DNA of 40,664 bases from the NCBI GenBank assembly GCA_937957805.1, contig CALFXW010000015.1:1-40664 (forward strand), given 5' to 3'. Under the pieces are notes generated by a model. That model was not told the DNA's origin. It saw nothing but the letters and a program-made list of their open reading frames with translations, and made no database searches. This document shows, piece by piece, positions 35,084 to 40,664 of the stretch. Position 1 is the stretch's first letter. Each line of letters starts with the position of its first letter. The translations under genes and the position numbers were made by a program. This stretch comes from an uncultured Sphingopyxis sp. (lineage in GTDB: Bacteria > Pseudomonadota > Alphaproteobacteria > Sphingomonadales > Sphingomonadaceae).

Positions 35084-35989
35084 TCAGGAATAGAGCGTTC
35101 CGGTGTTGACGACGGGTTGGGTGTCGCGTTCGCCGCACAGGACGACCATCAGGTTCGACACCATCGCCGCCTTGCGTTCATCGTCGAGCTGGACGACTTG
35201 TTTTTCATTCAATTGATGGAGCGCCATTTCAACCATCGACACCGCCCCTTCGACCAATTTGGTGCGCGCCGCAATCACCGCCTCTGCCTGTTGGCGACGC
35301 AGCATCGCACCGGCAATTTCAGGCGCATAGGCGAGGTGGGTGAGGCCGCATTCATCAACCGTGATGCCCGCAACCTCCAACCGCTGGATGAGGGTTGCGC
35401 GCAATTCCTCACCCACTTCGTCATGGTTGCCGCGCAGCGTCACCTCCTTATGTTCGACATCATCATAGGGGTAGCGCGAACCGACGGTGCGCACCCCCGC
35501 TTCGACTTGGGCCAACACAAAACCGCGATAATCATCAACGTCGAATAATGCCTGCGCGGTGTCGGTCACCCGCCAGACCAGTTGCGCCGCGATTTCAATC
35601 GGGTTGCCGCGCAGATCATTGACCTTAATCTTGTCTGAAATCAGGTTATTCGCGCGCACCGAAATTTTCTTGGCGCTGTACCAGGGCAAAATCCAGCGCA
35701 GCCCGCTCTTGCGGTCGGTGCCCCGATATTGCCCGAACAGCTGGATGGCAGCGGCCTGATTGGGATTGATCAGGTAAAACCCGCACGCAATCAGCAGTGC
35801 GACGAATAGGTTGAGGATCAACAGTCCCCATTTCCAGCCCTGCTCGTCACCGCCCAGATTGCTGGCGACCAGCCAGACGGCGAGGGCTAGCTGCGCGACT
35901 AGGATGAGGAGCATGAGGTACCCGCTGCTGCTGCGCGCGGTATGTTCCCGACTGCGTTCCAATTGCGGAACATTGGATGCGTTTGCCAT
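35084..35989 (-). CDS. SPFH/band-7 (prohibitin-like) membrane protein
   Basis: 301 aa. Two N-terminal membrane segments (about 24-43 and 54-73) precede an SPFH domain (about 73-270) starting YLINPNQAAAIQLFGQYRGT, with LRWILPWYSAKKISVRANNL, ELRATLIQRLEVAGITVDEC and a coiled-coil-prone AGAMLRRQQAEAVIAARTKLVEGA. SPFH proteins form ring- or cage-like oligomers on membranes and organise lipids and proteases. No NfeD or FtsH partner is adjacent; the partner is a DNA-binding RHH protein. AAGGAGG before the ATG is a strong ribosome binding site. Confidence 0.92.
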   Translation of the reverse strand: MANASNVPQLERSREHTARSSSGYLMLLILVAQLALAVWLVASNLGGDEQGWKWGLLILNLFVALLIACGFYLINPNQAAAIQLFGQYRGTDRKSGLRWILPWYSAKKISVRANNLISDKIKVNDLRGNPIEIAAQLVWRVTDTAQALFDVDDYRGFVLAQVEAGVRTVGSRYPYDDVEHKEVTLRGNHDEVGEELRATLIQRLEVAGITVDECGLTHLAYAPEIAGAMLRRQQAEAVIAARTKLVEGAVSMVEMALHQLNEKQVVQLDDERKAAMVSNLMVVLCGERDTQPVVNTGTLYS

Positions 35990-36004
35990 AAAGCCTCCTT
36001 AAAA

Positions 36005-36041
36005 TATGATATCATAATAATATCAAATATGGCTGGGTCAA
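36005..36041 (-). promoter_or_regulatory. Palindromic promoter of the SPFH-RHH operon
   Basis: On the minus strand, -35 TTGACC (complement of 36036-36041) and -10 TATTAT (complement of 36014-36019) are separated by 16 bp. A perfect 12-bp palindrome TATGATATCATA (36005-36016) overlaps the -10, and a further ATATCA half-site lies at 36020-36025. The AT-rich block stands out in GC-rich DNA. The arrangement suits binding by an RHH repressor; the gene two positions downstream encodes one. Confidence 0.55.
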
Positions 36042-36074
36042 GCATTGTCGTCAAATTGTCGCAATATTGCTATT

Positions 36075-36093
36075 GACGGTGATAATCATTCGC
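36075..36093 (+). promoter_or_regulatory. Fur box upstream of the siderophore receptor
   Basis: GACGGTGATAATCATTCGC matches the 19-bp Fur consensus (GATAATGATAATCATTATC) at 14 positions by my count, including the GATAATCATT core. It overlaps a -35-like TTGACG (36073-36078) and lies 63 bp before the receptor start, so iron-replete Fur would block transcription. Confidence 0.7.
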
Positions 36094-36155
36094 AATAGTG
36101 CGGCGGCGATTTCAACCGTCCCTTTGGGAATCGGGGCGTAGCTAAGGATTTTTCC

Positions 36156-38552
36156 ATGACACAGACGTCTGCCGCCTTCCTTGCCCTTTCTTGTGTCGGG
36201 GCGCTCATCGCTGCGCCAGCCTATGCGAGCGAACTGCCGGCCGATGCGGCGGCCGTGGATGCGGACCAGCGCGGCGACATCATCGTCAACGGGCAATTGG
36301 AATCGACCGAAGTTGAATCGCCCAAAACCACCGCGCCCTTGGTGGATACACCGCAGACGGTGACCGTTATTTCCGACCAGGTGCTGCGCCAGCAGAATCT
36401 GCTCACCCTGCGTGACGCGCTGGCGACAATCCCGGGCATTACCTTTGGCGCTGGCGAAGGCGGCGGGGGCTATGGTGATGCGATCAACCTGCGCGGCTTT
36501 TCGGCCAATAATGATATTACGGTCGATGGGGTGCGCGACAGCGCGCAATATAGCCGCACCGACCCCTTTAACCTGCAACAGATCGAAGTGTATAATGGCG
36601 CCAATTCGGTGTTCAACGGGTCGGGCTCTGTCGGCGGCACGGTCAATCTGGTCAGCAAGACGCCGCAAGCGGACGACCTGACTATCCTGCAGGCGGCGGT
36701 CGGCACCGACAATTATTATCGCGCGACGTTTGACAGTAATTGGCGGCTCAGCCCGCTGGTTGCGGTGCGGCTCAACGCTATGTTTCACCGCAATGATGTG
36801 CCGGGGCGCGACGTCGAACATTTCCGCCGCTGGGGGGTTGCGCCATCCGTCACCATCGGGATGGACGGGCCGACCAGCCTTACCATCGCCTACGTCCATC
36901 AGGAGGATAATAATAGGCCGATATATGGCGTCCCCTATTTCAAAAGTGGGGTGAATGACGGCGCGCTGCCCGGTGTCGATGACAGCGATTATTTCGGCAT
37001 CGTCAATCTCGACGAACAAAATGCGCGGGTCGACCGGCTGTCGGCAATTTTCCGACACGCATTTTCCGACCATGTGTCGCTGCGCAATCTGACCCGCTGG
37101 CAACGCGTCGGCCAATATAGCCAGACCAGCGCGCCGCAGGGGACATTCTGCCTTGCCAATGGCCGCCAGCCGGTAGGGGCAACCCCCGATGCGACAATTG
37201 GCCTTGCCTGTCCGGGCAGCTTGCTCCCCGGCCAATATCTCCCCTCCGGCCCGCGCGGTTTGGTGCGTGACCAGGTCAACAACCTCCTCCACAATCAGAC
37301 CGACCTGCGTATCGAAAGCGGCGAAGGGACGGGGTTGCGCAATATATTGGTGGTTGGTGCATCGCTGTCGTGGGAGGATTATGCCATCACCACCGCGTCC
37401 CTGCTGCGCAACCCCGATGGTTCGGCGGTCACCCCGCTGCCCATCATCAACCTGTTCAACCCCGATACCCGCTATACTGGCCCGTTGAATTATACGGTGA
37501 CCGCGCGCAGCGACAGCGCGACGCGCAACCGCGCCATCTATGCCTTTGATACGGTCGAGATTGGTGAGATGTTCGAACTTAACGCCGGGCTGCGTTATGA
37601 AAATAACCGTGCGCGATTCCGCAATATCCCCCTCAGCTTTGTGCCGCCCGGAACGACGCCTTTGACCCCGCTGCGATCGGCTGACCAGGTGAGCGACGAA
37701 AATCTATTCTCCTATCGTGTTGGCGGCGTATTCAAACCGGCATCGAACGTCAGCCTCTACATCGCCTATGGCAATGCGCGCACGCCATCATCGGCAACGG
37801 TGCGGCTAGGCTGCGGTGTGGTTGCGGCGCCGGGCGGTGCCGACCCTTGCGCCGTAGCCCCCGAAACTGCGCGCAATTATGAAATTGGGGCCAAGGCTGA
37901 CCTGTTCAACCGCCGTCTGGCGCTGACCGCTGCCTTGTTCCGCAATGAACGCAGCAATTTCCGCGTCGCGTCCAACGACCCCGCGGTGCCCGCCGCGCTG
38001 CAGGTGCTTGACGGACGCAGCCGGGTGGATGGTATTGCTCTGGGCGTTTCGGGGCGAATTACGCCCGCATGGTCGATTTTTGCCAATTACACCTATTTGG
38101 ACAGCGAAGTGCTGCAAAGTGTTTCGGACTTCTGCCTCGCCAACCCCAGCGCCGCATGCCGCAACAGCACGGCCATCCGCGATCCGCAGGCGGGCGATGA
38201 ACTGCAACAGACCCCCAAACATTCGGGCAGTCTCTTCACCACCTATACGCTGCCCTTTGGTTTGCAGATTGGTTATGGCTTTACCTATCAGGGCAGCTTT
38301 GCGACGCACCAGCGCACGCTTAGCCAGCGCGAACAATTTCGTTCGGACGATTATCTGACCCACCGTGCGTTTATTTCCTATGCCTTTGCCAATGGCTTGA
38401 CCGCGCAGTTAAATGTCACCAACGTCACCAATGAAAATTATTTCACCGGCATCCGCAATAATGTGAGTGCGACGAGCGGTATCATCACCGGGGGTTGGGC
38501 GACACCGGGCGATGCGCGTTCAGCGGTGTTGAGCCTCTATTATAGTTTTTGA
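36156..38552 (+). CDS. TonB-dependent siderophore receptor (Fiu/PiuA-like)
   Basis: 798-aa outer-membrane receptor. The signal peptide ends at about residue 24 (AYA). The plug domain (about 50-190) contains LVDTPQTVTVISDQVLRQQN, DALATIPGITFGAGEGGGGY, INLRGFSANNDITVDGVRD and GSGSVGGTVNLVSK, hallmarks of siderophore receptors. The 22-strand barrel ends in the aromatic-terminated SLYYSF. Its neighbours, a PiuC-type hydroxylase and a PepSY protein, match the Fiu/PiuA arrangement for catecholate siderophores, although the ligand is not proven. A Fur box precedes it. Confidence 0.95.
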   Translation: MTQTSAAFLALSCVGALIAAPAYASELPADAAAVDADQRGDIIVNGQLESTEVESPKTTAPLVDTPQTVTVISDQVLRQQNLLTLRDALATIPGITFGAGEGGGGYGDAINLRGFSANNDITVDGVRDSAQYSRTDPFNLQQIEVYNGANSVFNGSGSVGGTVNLVSKTPQADDLTILQAAVGTDNYYRATFDSNWRLSPLVAVRLNAMFHRNDVPGRDVEHFRRWGVAPSVTIGMDGPTSLTIAYVHQEDNNRPIYGVPYFKSGVNDGALPGVDDSDYFGIVNLDEQNARVDRLSAIFRHAFSDHVSLRNLTRWQRVGQYSQTSAPQGTFCLANGRQPVGATPDATIGLACPGSLLPGQYLPSGPRGLVRDQVNNLLHNQTDLRIESGEGTGLRNILVVGASLSWEDYAITTASLLRNPDGSAVTPLPIINLFNPDTRYTGPLNYTVTARSDSATRNRAIYAFDTVEIGEMFELNAGLRYENNRARFRNIPLSFVPPGTTPLTPLRSADQVSDENLFSYRVGGVFKPASNVSLYIAYGNARTPSSATVRLGCGVVAAPGGADPCAVAPETARNYEIGAKADLFNRRLALTAALFRNERSNFRVASNDPAVPAALQVLDGRSRVDGIALGVSGRITPAWSIFANYTYLDSEVLQSVSDFCLANPSAACRNSTAIRDPQAGDELQQTPKHSGSLFTTYTLPFGLQIGYGFTYQGSFATHQRTLSQREQFRSDDYLTHRAFISYAFANGLTAQLNVTNVTNENYFTGIRNNVSATSGIITGGWATPGDARSAVLSLYYSF

Positions 38553-38573
38553 CCTTGAAAGGTTTGGCATGCC

Positions 38574-39257
38574 ATGATGCTCAAAATCCCCGACATATTG
38601 GACAAGGCCGGGGTCGCCAAAATCCGCGCGATTTTGGATGGTGCGCAATGGGTCGATGGCAATGTAACCTCCGGTGTCCAATCGGGCATGGTCAAAAATA
38701 ATTTGCAACTGCCAGAATTGGGGGACGCGGCGCAGGCGGCGGGCAAATTGGTGCTGGAGGCGCTCGGCCGTTCGCCGATCTTCATGGCAGCGGCCCTGCC
38801 CGACAAGCTCTACCCGCCATTGTTCAACCGCTATGAAGGCGGCGGGCAGTTCGGGGACCATATCGACAATGCGATCCGCATCCGCAAGGGCAGCGACTAT
38901 CGCGTCCGGTCCGACCTGTCGGCGACATTATTTCTGGCCGAACCCGACAGCTACGAAGGGGGCGGCCTGGTGGTGGCGGGGATGGCAGAGGAGCCGGGGG
39001 TGAAATTGCCCGCCGGGCACCTCCTCCTCTACCCTGCCACCACCGTCCATCGGGTGCTTCCCGTGACGGGCGGCGCGCGGGTAGCGAGCTTTTTCTGGAT
39101 TCAGTCGATGGTGCGCGACCTGGGGCAGCGCAGTCTGTTGTTCGACCTCGACAAATCGGTGCAAAATCTGGTCGCAAAAAATGGCAATGATGATGCCGAT
39201 GTCGTTCGCCTGACCGGCCTTTACCATAATCTGCTGCGCCGCTGGGCAGATGTTTGA
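38574..39257 (+). CDS. PKHD-type Fe(II)/2-oxoglutarate hydroxylase (PiuC/YbiX-like)
   Basis: 227 aa. It begins MMLKIPDILDKAGVAKIRAIL, as expected of PiuC/YbiX. The iron-binding facial triad is His and Asp in GDHIDNAIR and a distal His in TVHRVLPV, with the 2-oxoglutarate-binding Arg in GARVASFFWIQS. Other family landmarks are NRYEGGGQFGDHID and SDLSATLFLAEP. In Pseudomonas PiuC lies beside the siderophore receptor PiuA and in E. coli YbiX beside Fiu; its substrate is unknown. It starts 21 bp after the receptor stop, so is co-transcribed. Confidence 0.94.
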   Translation: MMLKIPDILDKAGVAKIRAILDGAQWVDGNVTSGVQSGMVKNNLQLPELGDAAQAAGKLVLEALGRSPIFMAAALPDKLYPPLFNRYEGGGQFGDHIDNAIRIRKGSDYRVRSDLSATLFLAEPDSYEGGGLVVAGMAEEPGVKLPAGHLLLYPATTVHRVLPVTGGARVASFFWIQSMVRDLGQRSLLFDLDKSVQNLVAKNGNDDADVVRLTGLYHNLLRRWADV

Positions 39258-39264
39258 CCACAGT

Positions 39265-39285
39265 TATTGAAACTGCATCTCAATA
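39265..39285 (+). promoter_or_regulatory. Inverted repeat, possible weak Fur site before the PepSY gene
   Basis: TATTGA (39265-39270) and TCAATA (39280-39285) form a perfect 6-9-6 inverted repeat 41 bp upstream of the PepSY start. The inner TGAGATGCAGTTTCA, read on the other strand, weakly resembles the Fur 7-1-7 pattern (9 of 14 positions by my count). It could let the PepSY gene be iron-controlled on its own. Confidence 0.35.
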
Positions 39286-39326
39286 GTGATAGCGCGCAAC
39301 TTCAAACATGATTCTCGGGATGAGAA

Positions 39327-40490
39327 ATGAGCAAAATTGCCCTCAGAAACGCATGGTTCCAAGTTCATAAGTGGATTGGGCTGCTGCTCGCCATCGCGAT
39401 CATCCCTATTTGCGTTTCGGGCTCGATATTGGTCTGGCACGATGCGATCGATGACTGGCTGAACCCGCAGCGCCATGTCGCCGGCGCGCCGATGCTGCCG
39501 GTCGAACGCTATGCTGCCGCTGCCAGCGCCGCCGCACAGCCGGGTGAAGCGCTGATGTCGCTTGAAATCCCCACCGAGGGCGCAGTGGTCGCCACATTGG
39601 CCCAAGCACCAAAGCCGGGGGCGGGCCGCCCGGTGCGCACCATGGTCTGGCTGGCGGGGGATGATGCGCGCCTGCTTGACCGTGCGAACAGCGATGCCGG
39701 GATGATGCGGTTCATGCATGTGCTGCATGGCACGCTCTACATCCCCGAATGGGGGCGTGCGACGGTCGGCTGGATCGGTGTTTTCATGATGCTGTCCTGC
39801 CTGTCGGGCATCTGGCTGTGGTGGCCGACGGTGGGCAGCTTTGTCCGCGGCTTGCGCTGGCGGCGGCACAATGATTTCAACAATAATCTGCACCACCAAA
39901 TGGGCTTTTGGATATTGCTGCCGCTCTTTGCGCTGTCGCTGACCGGCATGTGGATCAGCTTTCCCAAGGTTTTTGCCGACATTGGTCAGCCAGCGGCTGC
40001 TTCTGGCCCCAATGGTGGTGAAGCCAAGGGCAAGGGGGCAAATGGCGGTGCGCGTGAACCCAGCCGTGCGGCGCGGATGCGCGCCCGCCCGCTCGACAAT
40101 CCGGCGGTGTCGCTGAACGCGGCGATTGCGGCTGCCGCCAGCCATGGGGAGGTGCGTGTTGCGCGCATCGCTTGGCCGACCGATGTCGAACCCCATTGGA
40201 ACATCCGCACTGGGCCCGACGACCGCGCGCAGCAAAGCGAGGTCAAGGTCGATGCGACGAGCGGTGCCAGCGAGATTGAGCGCCCCAAGAATGAACCCGA
40301 AAGCCTCAACCGGCTGATGCGGCGCATCCATGACGGCAGCGACATGGGGCTGTTCTGGCAGCTGATCATCTTCATCGGCGGGATTTTGCCGGCGATATTG
40401 TCGGTGACCGGTATCATCATGTGGTGGCGCGCACGCAAATGGCGCGGCGAACTGGCCCGGCGTCAGGCGGCAAAATTGGCCACGGCTTAG
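39327..40490 (+). CDS. PepSY-associated transmembrane protein (PiuB-like)
   Basis: 387 aa. Four membrane segments are apparent (about 15-36, 145-170, 195-215, 350-372), with periplasmic PepSY-like loops between them. Histidines flank the segments (FQVHKWIGLLLAI, FMHVLHGTLYIPEWG, LHHQMGFWILLPL), the pattern of the PepSY_TM family, whose members act as inner-membrane siderophore/iron reductases such as PiuB and FsrB. The linker after TM3 is Gly/Lys-rich. The position after the receptor and PiuC-like genes supports iron release from imported siderophore. Confidence 0.9.
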   Translation: MSKIALRNAWFQVHKWIGLLLAIAIIPICVSGSILVWHDAIDDWLNPQRHVAGAPMLPVERYAAAASAAAQPGEALMSLEIPTEGAVVATLAQAPKPGAGRPVRTMVWLAGDDARLLDRANSDAGMMRFMHVLHGTLYIPEWGRATVGWIGVFMMLSCLSGIWLWWPTVGSFVRGLRWRRHNDFNNNLHHQMGFWILLPLFALSLTGMWISFPKVFADIGQPAAASGPNGGEAKGKGANGGAREPSRAARMRARPLDNPAVSLNAAIAAAASHGEVRVARIAWPTDVEPHWNIRTGPDDRAQQSEVKVDATSGASEIERPKNEPESLNRLMRRIHDGSDMGLFWQLIIFIGGILPAILSVTGIIMWWRARKWRGELARRQAAKLATA

Positions 40491-40507
40491 CCCGGCAGCA
40501 TCTTCGT

Positions 40508-40540
40508 CCGTCCGTATCTCGGCACGCTCGATACGAACGG
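40508..40540. repeat. REP-like inverted repeat 5
   Basis: CCGTCCGTATC (40508-40518) pairs with GATACGAACGG (40530-40540) with one mismatch. It lies 17 bp after the PepSY stop and is of the same kind as the repeat at 33808. Confidence 0.55.
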
Positions 40541-40562
40541 GTTGCAACCGTTGCGCGGCCCA

Positions 40563-40594
40563 CCCGTTCGTGTCGAGCGAAGTCGAGACACGGG
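40563..40594. repeat. REP-like inverted repeat 6
   Basis: CCCGTTCGTGTCGA pairs with TCGAGACACGGG around GCGAAG. It contains the TCGAGCGAAGTCGA core shared with repeat 4. A further partial copy (AAGTCGAGAC) is cut by the window end at 40655-40664. Nothing else is seen in 40491-40664. Confidence 0.55.
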
Positions 40595-40664
40595 CATATA
40601 GGGATTTCGAGCATGATGGCACATCATGCGGCCCGGAAATCCCGGCGGACAAGAAAGTCGAGAC

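Noticed and set aside
36051..37292. 413-aa minus-strand open frame opposite the siderophore receptor
   Set aside because: It lies opposite the conserved plug domain and Fur box; no recognisable motif, shadow composition.
39264..40652. 462-aa open frame on the minus strand opposite the PepSY gene
   Set aside because: It is antisense to a protein with clear membrane segments and family motifs, and its Arg/His/Pro-rich composition is typical of a GC-rich shadow frame.

Overview
The window is GC-rich, gene-dense bacterial chromosome. Protein content, the extended UvrB N-terminus and the REP-type palindromes around the tonB-like gene suggest an alphaproteobacterium of the order Sphingomonadales (Sphingopyxis/Sphingorhabdus-like). 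This placement rests on remembered family resemblance, not on a database search. No phage, insertion sequence, CRISPR array, tRNA or rRNA was recognised.

1-7.5 kb holds the distal S10/spc ribosomal-protein operon, all on the plus strand: rplP (5' truncated), rpmC, rpsQ, rplN, rplX, rplE, rpsN, rpsH, rplF, rplR, rpsE, rpmD, rplO, secY, adk. The usual continuation rpsM-rpsK-rpoA-rplQ is not present after adk.

7.5-22.1 kb is a mosaic of small housekeeping and envelope genes. It carries a secreted SRPBCC protein, a lipoprotein, ung, a small membrane protein, a NamZ/DUF1343 protein, uvrB, a DUF3617 lipoprotein, a ferric-reductase-like membrane protein, a NAPE-PLD-like metallo-hydrolase, a secreted serine hydrolase, class I fumarase with a small membrane partner, a DUF1905 protein and an exported CHAT-domain protein. 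Three convergent gene pairs share their stop codons in 4-bp overlaps.

22.1-33.6 kb carries class I ribonucleotide reductase (nrdA-nrdB) behind two well-matched tandem NrdR boxes. It also carries a CYP153-like cytochrome P450 with a palindrome upstream, a prs-ABC ATPase-ABC permease operon, glutamine-dependent nadE and a glutamyl-tRNA synthetase. Between nadE and gltX lies a possible remnant of a signalling protein.

33.6-40.7 kb is metal and envelope related. REP-like palindromes precede a TonB energy transducer whose promoter contains a perfect palindrome. A minus-strand SPFH membrane protein and ribbon-helix-helix protein pair follows, behind an AT-rich palindromic promoter. Last is a Fur-type iron-uptake cluster: a TonB-dependent siderophore receptor, a PiuC-type 2-oxoglutarate/iron hydroxylase and a PepSY membrane protein. 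More REP-like palindromes close the window.
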